Shown: positions 8,943-17,965 of the stretch, one piece after another
Layout of the letters: every line of letters begins with the position of its first letter
Numbering within the stretch: position 1 is the first letter of the stretch
DNA from: Azospirillum brasilense
Lineage (GTDB): Bacteria > Pseudomonadota > Alphaproteobacteria > Azospirillales > Azospirillaceae
NCBI RefSeq assembly: GCF_007827815.1
Contig: NZ_VITH01000014.1
Coordinates: 62,001 to 126,000 of the forward strand
Direction: 5' to 3'
DNA length: 64,000 nt
The notes under the pieces: model-generated
Database searches by the model: none
What the model was told of the DNA's origin: nothing
Seen by the model: the letters and a program-made list of their open reading frames with translations, nothing else
Program-made: the position numbers and the translations under genes

Positions 8943-10289
8943 TCAGCGGGCCAGCGCCAGGGCCTCTTCGGCCTTCTTGCGGGCGGCGGCGTAGTTGTCC
9001 TTGGCGAAGGCGGCCCACTTCTGCTCGACCTGGGCCTGACGCTCCGGCACGGCGTCGGTGGCGCTCTTGCGCTCCACCGTGAAGGCGCCGGCGAGCTGCG
9101 GGTCGGCGGCCTCCTGGGCGGTCACCGGCATGGCGGCGACGAGGTCGCGCGCCTCGGCCAGCAGCGCCTTGGCCTTGTCGTTGGGCTTCTTGGCCATCGC
9201 GGCGTCGGCCTGATGGATGGCGCGGGTCGCCGCCTTCAGCCCGTCGAGCTGGAAGGTGATGAGCTGGTCGAACAGCGCGTCCACCACGTTGTAGCGGGCC
9301 TGCGACACCTCGACGTCGAAGTTCACCTGCGAGCCCAGCGAGGTGTCCTTGAACGGGTTCGGGTAGTCGGCCGGGGCCTTGGCGTAGGTGGCCGGGTTGA
9401 CCGGCAGGCGGCGGATGGCCGGCTGCAGCAGCACCTCCTGGCCCTGCGGCGACAGGATGAAGTCGACGAAGGTCTCGGCGGCGGCCTTGTTGGGGGCGTT
9501 CTTCACGATGCCGATGTTGGCCGGCACGATGGTGGTGACCGTCGGATAGACGAACTCCACCGGGAAACCCGAGGCCTGGGACGACAGCGCGAAGAAGTCG
9601 ATCACGATGCCGATGCCGAAGCTGCCGGAGTTCACGCCGTCCGGCACGCCGAAGCTGCGCTCGGTGATGGTGCGGTAGTTGCCGGCGATCTCCTTGTTGG
9701 TCCGCCAGCCCTTCTCCCAGCCCTCGCCCTGGAGGATGGTCTCGATGGTCAGGTGCGTGGTGCCGGAGCGCGACGGGGCGGAGATGGCGACGTGGTCGTA
9801 ATAGACCGGCTTGGCGAGGTCCGACCACTCCTTGGGGGCCGGCAGCTCGTTGGCCTTCATGTAGCGGCTGTTCCACATGATGCCGTAGCCCGAGGCGGCG
9901 AAGCCGGCGTACATGCCCTCCGGATCGTTGATCGGGTAGGCGCCGACCTTCTCCGGAATGCCCTCGACCTTCGGCTTGTAGGCTTGCAGCAGCTTGGCGC
10001 CCTTCAGGACCTCGAAGGCGTCAGGGGCGGAAGCCCAGAACAGGTCGGTGCCGTTGTTCGACGCCGTTTCCTGGAGATACTTCACGCCCGCGTTGGTGTT
10101 GCGGTTCAGAACCTCCAGCGTGACCTTCGGGTAAGCCTTCTGGAAGGCCTGCTGGAAGGCGCTGGTCAGGTCCTTCGGGAAGGAGGTGACGACGACCAGC
10201 TTGCCCGACGGGTCCTGGGCGAAGGCGGCGGTGCTGGAAGCGAGCAGGACGGCCAGGGCGGCCGCGACGCCGTGCAGCGTGCGAGACAT
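8943..10289 (-). CDS. Periplasmic solute-binding protein of the ABC importer
   Basis: 448 residues with a Sec signal peptide (about residues 1-24, ending TAAFAQ) and a family-1 solute-binding fold. It shares long blocks such as FWASAPDAFEVLK, SGYG and APSRSGTTHL with the second binding protein at 17962-19365, so the two are paralogues of the PgtC class. Both carry a helical C-terminal extension of about 100 residues. It is the first gene of the five-gene operon; ATG 10289 is preceded by GGAGG, and a sigma-54 promoter lies 40 bp upstream. The ligand may be a phosphorylated organic acid, by analogy with PgtC (phosphoglycerate) and the two phosphatases downstream. Confidence 0.88.
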   Translation of the reverse strand: MSRTLHGVAAALAVLLASSTAAFAQDPSGKLVVVTSFPKDLTSAFQQAFQKAYPKVTLEVLNRNTNAGVKYLQETASNNGTDLFWASAPDAFEVLKGAKLLQAYKPKVEGIPEKVGAYPINDPEGMYAGFAASGYGIMWNSRYMKANELPAPKEWSDLAKPVYYDHVAISAPSRSGTTHLTIETILQGEGWEKGWRTNKEIAGNYRTITERSFGVPDGVNSGSFGIGIVIDFFALSSQASGFPVEFVYPTVTTIVPANIGIVKNAPNKAAAETFVDFILSPQGQEVLLQPAIRRLPVNPATYAKAPADYPNPFKDTSLGSQVNFDVEVSQARYNVVDALFDQLITFQLDGLKAATRAIHQADAAMAKKPNDKAKALLAEARDLVAAMPVTAQEAADPQLAGAFTVERKSATDAVPERQAQVEQKWAAFAKDNYAAARKKAEEALALAR

Positions 10290-10328
10290 AGGTATGGTTC
10301 CTCCCAGTGTTTTTCTGCGCGCTCTTTC

Positions 10329-10344
10329 AGCAATCCGCGTGCCA
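10329..10344 (-). promoter_or_regulatory. Sigma-54 (RpoN) promoter of the importer operon
   Basis: On the minus strand the sequence is TGGCACGCGGATTGCT, matching the sigma-54 consensus TGGCACG-N4-TTGCW at every defined base. The -24 GG is at 10343-10342 and the -12 GC at 10331-10330, predicting transcription from about 10318, some 30 nt before the start codon and just ahead of its GGAGG. A sigma-54 activator gene lies 4 kb away (14194-15558). Confidence 0.9.
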
Positions 10345-10383
10345 GACCGTTCGCAGGCGAATTCACTGGGGTCGCGCCGGAAA

Positions 10384-10424
10384 GATGGGTAAAGCCGGTA
10401 ACATCGGGTGCGTGCGATGGGTAA
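10384..10424. promoter_or_regulatory. Direct repeats, candidate activator-binding sites (UAS)
   Basis: GATGGGTAA occurs at 10384-10392 and again at 10416-10424, 32 bp apart (three helical turns), with GGTAAC also at 10397-10402 and 10610-10615 and its complement GTTACC at 10555-10560. They lie 40-270 bp upstream of the sigma-54 promoter, where enhancer-binding proteins usually bind. Assignment to the adjacent response regulator is inference. Confidence 0.35.
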
Positions 10425-10634
10425 CGGCGGGAACAGGGCGGTCCAATTCCAGGGCGTCCCCGGACTCCATCCCGGATCGGAGGTCCTTCCCGCCCGCAAG
10501 CGAAGCCTGACGACGAGTCCCAGCGACGAAGAAGGCGACTCTCCGGCCAAAAGCGTTACCGCTTCTCAAAGTACCCAACCTCTCCTTGAATGGGTTGGTC
10601 CGGCGCATCGGTAACTGAGAAAAGTATTTAAAAC

Positions 10635-10662
10635 AAAAAAAGCTTGCGAAAACCCCGCAAGC
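10635..10662 (-). terminator. Rho-independent terminator facing left inside the 10290-10839 intergenic region
   Basis: Minus-strand hairpin GCTTGCG-(7 nt)-CGCAAGC followed by seven T residues. No annotated gene ends here: the next gene to the right (aspT) is transcribed away from it. It therefore implies a short leftward transcript starting between about 10690 and 10840. The rest of this 550-bp region holds the sigma-54 promoter, the direct repeats and the aspT upstream region. Confidence 0.6.
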
Positions 10663-10839
10663 CGCTGATTGAAAACAAAACAACTCGCCAACGCATTTAA
10701 AACACGATCGTATTCCTTAAAATATTGTCCCTTATGGAGCAAATTTGAACACCTTGACCACTGATCATGATTGCTATTTCACTTGACGACCTCCCTATCA
10801 ATCGATGCGCGCACAGAATGAACTTTTGAAGGAATCGCC

Positions 10840-12528
10840 ATGTCATGGCTCCATTCGATCGTCAACCAATCCCCGGAAATCGCGTTATTTCTCTCCCTGG
10901 CCGGCGGCTATTGGATCGGCAAATTTCAATTCGGTAAATTTCAGCTTGGCGGCGTCGCCGGATCATTGCTGGTCGCCGTGGTGATCAGCCAGATTGGCGT
11001 CTCGGTCGACAACGGCGTCAAAGCGGTTCTGTTTGCTTTGTTCATTTACGCGGTCGGCTTTGAAAGCGGACCGAAGTTCTTTCAATCGCTGGGGCGACAG
11101 TCGATCCGCGAAATCGTCCTGGCGGCGGTGCTGGCGGTCAGCGGTCTGGTCACCGTCGTGATCATGGCCCGCCTGACCGGCCTCGACAAAGGTCTGGCGG
11201 CGGGCATCGCGTCCGGCGGGCTGACCCAGTCGGCCATCATCGGCACGGCCAGCTCGGCCATCGGCAAACTCGGGCTGCCGGCGGAGGAGGTGCAGCGCCT
11301 CCAGGGCAACGTCGCGGTCGGCTACGCCGTCACCTACATCTTCGGGTCGTTCGGTGCCATCCTGGTCTGCGTCAACCTGCTGCCCTGGATCATGAAGCGC
11401 GGCATCCGCGACGACGCCATCAAGGCGGAAACCGCGATGCTGGCCGGCGCCCATTTTCTGGCGCGGGGCGAGGAATACGCCATGCCGCCCCTGGTCGGGC
11501 GCCTCTACCGCATCGAGCGGGCGGCGGGACGGACGGTGGCGCAGATCGAGGCGGACTCCGCCGACGGTCCGGTCAGCGTGGAGCGGGTGAAGCGCAACAA
11601 CGCGCTGATCGGGATGCAGCCGGACCTGCGGCTGGAGGCCGGGGACGTCGTGCTGCTGGTCGGGAGGCGGTCCGGGGTCGTCGGTCTTGCCGACACGCTC
11701 GGCCCGGAGCTTCAGTCCTCGCAGGGCATGGACCTCATCATGCTGGTGCGCGATGTCGCCATCACCAACCCCGCCTTCGTGCACCGCACCGTCGCCGAAA
11801 TCCGCAAGCTGTCCTCGGCCAACCTGTACCACGGCGTCTATGTGACCGGCCTCAAGCGGAGCGACCGGCCGCTGCCGCTCGCCCCCGACACGGTGATCGA
11901 GGCCGGCGACGTCGTCACGCTCTACGGCACCGCCGAGGACGTGCAGCGCGTCGCCACGTCGGTGGGGACGGAGGTCATCGCGAGCGACAAGACCGACTTC
12001 ATCTACCACGGGCTGGGCCTGGCGCTGGGCCTGCTCGTCGGCCTCGCCGTCATCCGCATCGGCGACATCCCGCTGACGCTGGGCAGCGGCGGCGGCGCCC
12101 TGCTGGCCGGGCTGCTGTTCGGCTGGTACCGCACCCGCAACCTCGCCATCGGCAACATGCCGACACCGGCCTCCACGCTGCTGCGCGACCTGGGTCTGGC
12201 CGGCTTCGTCGCCGTGGTCGGCCTGCAATCGGGCCGGCAGGCGGTCAGCACCGTGATCGAGAGCGGGCTGAGCATCTTCCTGGTCGGCGTGGTCGTGACG
12301 CTGGTGCCGATGATCATCACCCTGTTCGTCGGCCGCTATCTGCTGCGCTACGACAACGCGGCCATCTTCGCCGGCGCGCTCGCCGGATCGCGGAGCGCCA
12401 ACCCCGCCTTCGGTGAGGTGCTCGACAAGGCGGGCAACTCGATCCCGACCGTACCCTTCGCCATCACCTACGCGCTGGCGAACGTCTTCCTCACCCTGCT
12501 GGGGCCGCTGGTGGTGGCCTTCGTGTAA
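10840..12528 (+). CDS. aspT: Aspartate:alanine antiporter family transporter (AspT/YidE/YbjL)
   Basis: 562-residue membrane protein of the AAE family. Layout: about five N-terminal transmembrane helices with an Asp-Al_Ex segment (GGLTQSAIIGTAS), two central cytosolic RCK_C/TrkA-C domains (about 205-285 and 300-385), then a second Asp-Al_Ex membrane block ending with GALAGSRSANPAFGEVLD. AspT exchanges cytosolic alanine for external aspartate. The next gene, 21 bp downstream, encodes aspartate 4-decarboxylase, reproducing the known Tetragenococcus aspD-aspT pair in which exchange plus decarboxylation makes a proton-motive force. The unusually AT-rich 5' leader contrasts with the gene. The pairing makes the substrate call good. 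Confidence 0.88.
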   Translation: MSWLHSIVNQSPEIALFLSLAGGYWIGKFQFGKFQLGGVAGSLLVAVVISQIGVSVDNGVKAVLFALFIYAVGFESGPKFFQSLGRQSIREIVLAAVLAVSGLVTVVIMARLTGLDKGLAAGIASGGLTQSAIIGTASSAIGKLGLPAEEVQRLQGNVAVGYAVTYIFGSFGAILVCVNLLPWIMKRGIRDDAIKAETAMLAGAHFLARGEEYAMPPLVGRLYRIERAAGRTVAQIEADSADGPVSVERVKRNNALIGMQPDLRLEAGDVVLLVGRRSGVVGLADTLGPELQSSQGMDLIMLVRDVAITNPAFVHRTVAEIRKLSSANLYHGVYVTGLKRSDRPLPLAPDTVIEAGDVVTLYGTAEDVQRVATSVGTEVIASDKTDFIYHGLGLALGLLVGLAVIRIGDIPLTLGSGGGALLAGLLFGWYRTRNLAIGNMPTPASTLLRDLGLAGFVAVVGLQSGRQAVSTVIESGLSIFLVGVVVTLVPMIITLFVGRYLLRYDNAAIFAGALAGSRSANPAFGEVLDKAGNSIPTVPFAITYALANVFLTLLGPLVVAFV

Positions 12529-12549
12529 TCCAGACGAGGAGTTCCCCTG

Positions 12550-14181
12550 ATGGACTCGATCGATTACAGCCGATACGCGAAGCTCAGTCCCTTCGAACTG
12601 AAGGACGAACTGATCAAGCTCGCCTCCGGCCGCGAGAACCGGCTGATGCTGAACGCGGGGCGCGGCAACCCGAACTTCCTGGCGACCCTGCCGCGCCGCG
12701 CCTTCTTCCGGCTGGGCCTGTTCGCCGTCGCCGAGGCCGAGCTGTCCTTCTCCTACATGCCGAACGGCGTCGGCGGCCTGCCGCGGATCGAGGGCATCGA
12801 GGGCCGGTTCGAACGCTACGTCTCGGAGCATCGCGACCAGGAGGGGGTCGTCTTTCTCGGCCGCGCGCTGAGCTACGTGCGCGACCAGCTCGGCCTGTCG
12901 GGCTCCGGCTTCCTGCACGAGATGGTGGAGGGGGTGCTGGGGGCGAACTACCCGGTGCCGCCGCGCATGCTGGCGATCAGCGAGGACGTGGTCCGGCACT
13001 ATCTGGTGAAGGAGATGGTCGGCGGCTTCCTGCCGCCCGGCAGCGTCGATCTGTTCGCGGTCGAGGGCGGCACCGCGGCGATGACCTACATCTTCAACAC
13101 GATGAAGCAGAACGGGCTGGTCGAGCGGGGCGACAAGGTGGCCATCGGCCTGCCCGTCTTCACCCCCTACATCGAGATCCCGGAACTCGACGAGTACGGG
13201 CTGACCGAGGTCGCCATCAACGCCGACCCGGCCAGCCATTGGCAGTACCCGGACGCCGAGCTGGACAAGCTGAAGGACCCGGCGGTCAAGGTGTTTTTCT
13301 GCGTCAACCCCAGCAACCCGCCCTCGGTCAAGATGGACGACCGCAGCCTCGACCGCATCGCCGCCATCGTGAAGAACGAGCGGAAGGACCTGATCATCCT
13401 GACCGACGATGTCTACGGCACCTTCGCCGACGATTTCCGGTCGCTGTTCGCCGTCTGCCCCGAGAACACCATGCTGGTCTATTCCTTCTCGAAGTATTTC
13501 GGGGCGACGGGATGGCGGCTGGGTGTCATCGCCACCCACAAGACGAACGTCTGCGACCAGCGGATCGCCGGCCTGCCGGAGGAGCGCAAGGCGGCGCTGG
13601 ACCGCCGTTACGGCTCGCTGGTCCCGGACGTGCGCGCCCTGCGCTTCATCGACCGGCTGGTCGCCGACAGCCGCACCGTGGCGCTGAACCACACCGCCGG
13701 GCTGTCCACGCCGCAGCAGGTGCAGATGGTGCTGTTCTCGCTGTTCGCCCTGATGGACGAGCAGGACGGCTACAAGGCCGAGCTGAAGAAGGTCATCCGC
13801 CGGCGCGAGGCCGCCCTGTACCGCGAGCTGGGCCTGCCGACGCTGTCCGACCCGAACGCGGTGGACTACTACACACTCCTCGACCTGGAGGACATCGCGC
13901 TGAAGCTCTACGGCCCGGACTACGCGGCCTGGGTGAAGGCGAACTTCGTTCCGAACGATCTGCTGTTCCGCATCGCCGCGGAGACCGGCATCGTCCTGCT
14001 GCCCGGCAAAGGCTTCGGCACCCTGCAACCGGCCGCCCGCGTCTCGCTGGCCAATCTGAACGAGTACGAGTACGCGGCGATCGGGCGCTCGCTGCGCGGA
14101 ATGGCCGACCAGTCCCACGAGGAGTTCAAGAGGCAGCGGCAGGGCGGGAACGCGCCGGACGGCGGGACAAAGCCCAACTGA
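12550..14181 (+). CDS. aspD: Aspartate 4-decarboxylase (PLP-dependent)
   Basis: 543 residues, the usual length for the bifunctional aspartate 4-decarboxylase/aminotransferase that converts aspartate to alanine and CO2. It has the aminotransferase class I/II fold; the PLP Lys is Lys315 in SFSKYFGATGWRLG, with the cofactor Asp/Tyr stretch LTDDVYGTF upstream. A family-typical N-terminal extension is present (DYSRYAKLSPFELKDELIKL). GAGGAG precedes the ATG, which lies 21 bp after aspT. Cytosolic decarboxylation consumes a proton and supplies alanine for the AspT exchanger, so the two genes form a metabolic cycle. Confidence 0.92.
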   Translation: MDSIDYSRYAKLSPFELKDELIKLASGRENRLMLNAGRGNPNFLATLPRRAFFRLGLFAVAEAELSFSYMPNGVGGLPRIEGIEGRFERYVSEHRDQEGVVFLGRALSYVRDQLGLSGSGFLHEMVEGVLGANYPVPPRMLAISEDVVRHYLVKEMVGGFLPPGSVDLFAVEGGTAAMTYIFNTMKQNGLVERGDKVAIGLPVFTPYIEIPELDEYGLTEVAINADPASHWQYPDAELDKLKDPAVKVFFCVNPSNPPSVKMDDRSLDRIAAIVKNERKDLIILTDDVYGTFADDFRSLFAVCPENTMLVYSFSKYFGATGWRLGVIATHKTNVCDQRIAGLPEERKAALDRRYGSLVPDVRALRFIDRLVADSRTVALNHTAGLSTPQQVQMVLFSLFALMDEQDGYKAELKKVIRRREAALYRELGLPTLSDPNAVDYYTLLDLEDIALKLYGPDYAAWVKANFVPNDLLFRIAAETGIVLLPGKGFGTLQPAARVSLANLNEYEYAAIGRSLRGMADQSHEEFKRQRQGGNAPDGGTKPN

Positions 14182-14193
14182 CGCTCTCCGCTC

Positions 14194-15558
14194 TCATTCC
14201 TCGGTGAAGTCGCCGCGCTGAAGGCCGTGGTGGCGCATCTTCAGGTACAGGGTCTTGCGGGTGATGCCCAGCTTGTCCGCCGTCTCGCCGACCCGCCCAC
14301 CGCAGCGGGCCAGCGCATCCTCGACGAGTTGCTTTTCGATGCGGTCCATCTGCTCGGCCAGGGGCTCGATCCCGCCGCCCCCTGCCCCGGTCACCGGTCC
14401 ACCCGCCAGACCGTCACCCAGGCCCAGGGCTATGCGCTCGGCGACGTTGCGCAGCTCGCGGACGTTGCCCGGCCAGCCGTGGGCGGCCAGACGGGCCAGC
14501 GCCGCCGCATCCACCGGCGGCGCCGGACGGCGGGCACGGGCCGCGGCAGCGTCGAGGAAATGGCGCAGCAGCAGCGGCACGTCCTCGCGCCGCTCGCGCA
14601 GGGGTGGCAGCGGCACGGTCACCACGTTCAGGCGGTAGTAGAGATCCTCGCGGAACTTGCCCTCCCCGGCCAGCCGCAGCAGGTCGACCTTGGTGGCGGC
14701 AACCACGCGCAGATCGAGCGGGATCGGCCGGTTGCCGCCGACCCGCTCGATCACCCGCTCCTGCAGCACGCGCAGCAGCTTGACTTGGAGATGCATCGGC
14801 ATGCTCTCGATCTCGTCGAGGAACAACGTGCCGCCGTCGGCGTGCTCCAGCTTGCCGATGCGCCGGCCCTGCGCGCCGGTGAAGGCGCCGGGCTCGTGGC
14901 CGAACAGCTCGCTCTCGATGATGGTGTCGGGCAGAGCGCCGCAGTTCAGGGCGACGAAGTTTCCGGCCCGCCGCCGCCCGGCGTCGTGCAGGCTGCGGGC
15001 GATCAGCTCCTTGCCGGTTCCGGTCTCGCCGAACAGCAGGACGTCCACCTCGGCGTCGGCCAGCCCGGCCACGGCGGCGCGCAGCCGCTCGATGGCGGCG
15101 GACCGGCCGATGATGCGCGCCTCCAGCGAGCCGCCGCCGCCGGCGAGCTGCGCCCGCAGGCTGCGGTTCTCCAGCACCAGCCGCCGGTGCTCCAGCGCGC
15201 GGCGCACCACCTCCACGAGGTGGCCGGGCTCGGCCGGCTTCTCAATGAAGTCGTAGGCGCCGCCGCGCACCGCGCGCATCGCCATGGCGATGTCGCCGTG
15301 CCCGGTCACCAGCACCACCGGCACCTCCGGGTCGGCGGCGCGCACCCGCTCCAGCAGGGCGAAGCCGTCCATCCCAGGCATGCGCACGTCGGTCACCACC
15401 ACGCCCGGCCAGGACGGCCCGAGCCGGTCCAGGGCGTCTTCGGGCCGGGTCGTCGCCTCCACCGCGAAGCCTTCCAGCTCCAGCGTCTGGCGGCTGGCGT
15501 CCAGCACCTCGTGGTCGTCGTCGATCAGCAGAACGGTCATGCGGTGTCGCTCAGGCAC
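14194..15558 (-). CDS. Sigma-54-dependent response regulator (PgtA/DctD-like)
   Basis: 454 residues from GTG 15558. A receiver domain (1-125; acidic pocket LLIDDDHE, phospho-acceptor Asp in VVVTDVRMPGMDGF, Lys in IEKPAE) is followed by an AAA+ sigma-54 interaction domain (Walker A GETGTGKE, the GAFTGA loop that contacts sigma-54, Walker B GGTLFLDEIE) and a Fis-type HTH (GGRVGETADKLGITRKTLYLKM). The GTG start overlaps the kinase stop by 8 bp; ATG 15540 is an alternative closer to the receiver. With the kinase and PgtC-like gene it forms a three-gene operon resembling pgtABC, and it is the obvious candidate activator for the sigma-54 promoter at 10329-10344. Confidence 0.92.
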   Translation of the reverse strand: MPERHRMTVLLIDDDHEVLDASRQTLELEGFAVEATTRPEDALDRLGPSWPGVVVTDVRMPGMDGFALLERVRAADPEVPVVLVTGHGDIAMAMRAVRGGAYDFIEKPAEPGHLVEVVRRALEHRRLVLENRSLRAQLAGGGGSLEARIIGRSAAIERLRAAVAGLADAEVDVLLFGETGTGKELIARSLHDAGRRRAGNFVALNCGALPDTIIESELFGHEPGAFTGAQGRRIGKLEHADGGTLFLDEIESMPMHLQVKLLRVLQERVIERVGGNRPIPLDLRVVAATKVDLLRLAGEGKFREDLYYRLNVVTVPLPPLRERREDVPLLLRHFLDAAAARARRPAPPVDAAALARLAAHGWPGNVRELRNVAERIALGLGDGLAGGPVTGAGGGGIEPLAEQMDRIEKQLVEDALARCGGRVGETADKLGITRKTLYLKMRHHGLQRGDFTEE

Positions 15559-17965
15559 GGGTCAAGGTCAGCAGGAAGGCGGTTCCGCCGGGGCCGCTCT
15601 CGGCCACCGACAGGGCACCGCCGAAGTCCCGCACGATGTTGTAGGAGATCGAGAGGCCGAGGCCCAGCCCGGCGCCCACCGGCTTGGTCGTGAAGAAGGG
15701 GTCGAACACCTGCCCGGCCACCGCGTCGGGGATCCCGGCGCCGCTGTCGCGCACCGTGATGCGGACGGTGTCGCCCGCCGTCTCCGCGGCGATGGCGATG
15801 CGGCGCCGGGGCGCGCCGGCCACGGCGTCCAGCGCGTTGCTCAGCAGGTTGACCAGCACCTGCTCCAGCCGAACCTCCTCGGCGCGCACACGCAGCGGCA
15901 CACCGTCTTCCGGCAGCTCCACCACCAGCTCCACGGACTCCTCGCGCAGCCGGTCGCCGAACAGGGAAAGCGCGCCCTGCACCACCGGCGCCAGCTCCAC
16001 CGCGCCCAGCCGGGTGTCGGGACGGCGGGCAAAGCGCTTCAGATGGTTGGTGATGTTGGCCATGCGGGCGGTCAGGTCGGCGATCTTGCCGAGGTTGCCC
16101 TCCGCCTCCGCGACCCGTCCGAGCGCGATCAGCTTGCGCCCGTTGTGGGCGTAGGAGCGGATGGCCGACAGCGGCTGGTTCAGCTCGTGCCCCACCCCGG
16201 CGGCGAGCTGGCCTAACGCCGCCAGCTTGCCGGCCTGCACCAGCTCCGCCTGGGTGTCGCGCAGGTCGCGCTCGGCGCGCTGGTGCTCGGCGATGGACCG
16301 CTCCAGCCGCGCGTTGGTGGTCCGCAGGTCGGCGGTGCGCTCCGCCACCGTGCGTTCCAAAAGCTGCTGCGCCTCCACCCGCTCGGTCATGTCGGTCAGG
16401 GTGACGATGAAGCGCTGCTGCTGGCGCCGCCGGAAGGGGCGGATGCCCACCTGGACCGGCACCGGACGGCCGGACGGCCGCCGCCCGGCGGTCAGAATGG
16501 ACAGGGACGGCGCCGCATCGTCCGGCGCCGCGCGGGCCTCGCGGAAAAAATCTTCCACGCGCCGCGCGCCGGCGGGCTCCAGCCGGTCGGCCAGACGTCC
16601 ATCCGCCCCGCCCTCCGGCGCGGCGATCAGGGCGGCGGCCAGCGGGTTGACGAATTCGATCACCCCGTCGGCGTCGGTGGTCGCCAGCCCGGCCTGGGCG
16701 TTGTCGATGATGGCCTGGGCGTTGGCCTCCTCCACCGCGATGGCGGTGTCGCGGAAGACCAGCAGGGCCGCGGCCATCTGCGACAGCTCGTCGTTGCCGC
16801 CCAGCGGAATGTCCGCCTTCAGGTTGCCGGCGGCGATCTCGTGCGCCGCGCTGCCCAGCCGTGTCAGGCGCGAGATGATGCTGCGGTTGACGTACAGCCA
16901 GGCCACCAGCACCGCCACCAGCAGGCTGACCAGCGCGCTCGCCAGCAGGGCCGACCGTCCCTCGGCGATGGCCTGGGCCGACCGCGCCGCGGCGGCGCGC
17001 GAGGTGGTTTCCACCGACTGCACCTGCTGGGCGATCAGCCCGTTCAGCCGGGCCACCAGCGTCCGGTTCTCGGCCAGCAGGCCCTGCCCCTGGTCGGCCG
17101 CGGCCAGCTCTGCGCGGCGCAGCTCCGGGACGCTGCCGTCACCGCGGGCCAGCTCCAGCAGGCGGGCGACCAGCTGCGCCAGCGACACGCCGTCCGCCCA
17201 GTCGTCCAGGGTCGCCAGATCGCGTTGCAGCCGGTCGGCCGTCTCCTCCAGGAAGCCCGCGTTGTCGTCCAGCGCCTCGGTGGTGGCGAGAGTCGCGGCC
17301 CGCGCGATCAGCCCGACCGCGAGGTTGCCGTTCGCCCCGATCTGCAGCACCGCCTCGCTGCGCCGGCTTTCCGCGCGCAGGGTGCGGACGGCCTCGGCGG
17401 AGCGGGTGCCGGCCTCGACGAGGTCGAGCGCGCTCTGGATGTTGAAGCGGGCGTCGGTGACCAGCGGCTCGATCTCGTCGAGAAAGTCGGCGTGCAGCCA
17501 GCGCAGCCGCTCGATGCCCTCCTGGTTGCGGCGGGCCAGGGCCAGCCGGTGCCGCACGGTGGCGTCGAGGTCGGTCAGGTTGCGGCCGAGCGCGTCCACC
17601 AGCGGCCGCAGCCCAGGGACGCCGCGCTCCCCTTCCGCCGCCAGCGCGCGCAGCGCGGCGAGCCGGCGGCCCAGCGCGTCGCGGATGGCCCCCAGCTCCG
17701 GTTCCGTCTGGGCGTTGGCGAGGATCGGTGCGGTGGCGATGATGCTGCCGCCCTCCTCCGCCAGGCGCGCGGCGAGGCCCAGGGCGGGGAGATGGCTCTC
17801 GGCGAACTCGTCCAGCGTGCCGCCCAGCCGGTCGTAGGACAGCCAGCCCAGCCCGCAGGCGACCACCGACAACAACGCCACCGCGACGAAGGCCAGCAGC
17901 AGCCGTGCCCGGATGCCGAACCGCACGGGACCGGGACCCCGCCCGGCGACGGCCTCCGCGCTCAC
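15551..17965 (-). CDS. Membrane sensor histidine kinase (PgtB-like)
   Basis: 804 residues. Transmembrane helix near 20-40, a long all-helical periplasmic region (about 40-345), a second transmembrane helix (SALLASALVSLLVAVLVAWL region), HAMP, a PAS domain (VIEFVNPLAAALI), a coiled-coil linker, HisKA with the phospho-acceptor in GVGHELNQPLSAIRSYA, and HATPase_c with N, G1 and G2 boxes (NLLSNALDA, DSGAGIP, GAGLGLGLS). GTG 17965 overlaps the TGA of the preceding PgtC-like gene in a GTGA junction; the upstream open frame is shadow. It probably senses the ligand-loaded periplasmic protein encoded upstream and phosphorylates the sigma-54 regulator. Confidence 0.92.
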   Translation of the reverse strand: MSAEAVAGRGPGPVRFGIRARLLLAFVAVALLSVVACGLGWLSYDRLGGTLDEFAESHLPALGLAARLAEEGGSIIATAPILANAQTEPELGAIRDALGRRLAALRALAAEGERGVPGLRPLVDALGRNLTDLDATVRHRLALARRNQEGIERLRWLHADFLDEIEPLVTDARFNIQSALDLVEAGTRSAEAVRTLRAESRRSEAVLQIGANGNLAVGLIARAATLATTEALDDNAGFLEETADRLQRDLATLDDWADGVSLAQLVARLLELARGDGSVPELRRAELAAADQGQGLLAENRTLVARLNGLIAQQVQSVETTSRAAAARSAQAIAEGRSALLASALVSLLVAVLVAWLYVNRSIISRLTRLGSAAHEIAAGNLKADIPLGGNDELSQMAAALLVFRDTAIAVEEANAQAIIDNAQAGLATTDADGVIEFVNPLAAALIAAPEGGADGRLADRLEPAGARRVEDFFREARAAPDDAAPSLSILTAGRRPSGRPVPVQVGIRPFRRRQQQRFIVTLTDMTERVEAQQLLERTVAERTADLRTTNARLERSIAEHQRAERDLRDTQAELVQAGKLAALGQLAAGVGHELNQPLSAIRSYAHNGRKLIALGRVAEAEGNLGKIADLTARMANITNHLKRFARRPDTRLGAVELAPVVQGALSLFGDRLREESVELVVELPEDGVPLRVRAEEVRLEQVLVNLLSNALDAVAGAPRRRIAIAAETAGDTVRITVRDSGAGIPDAVAGQVFDPFFTTKPVGAGLGLGLSISYNIVRDFGGALSVAESGPGGTAFLLTLTRA

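Noticed and set aside
10963..14118. 1051-codon open frame on the minus strand
   Set aside because: Antisense shadow of aspT and aspD, spanning both genes and their junction; no recognisable domain.
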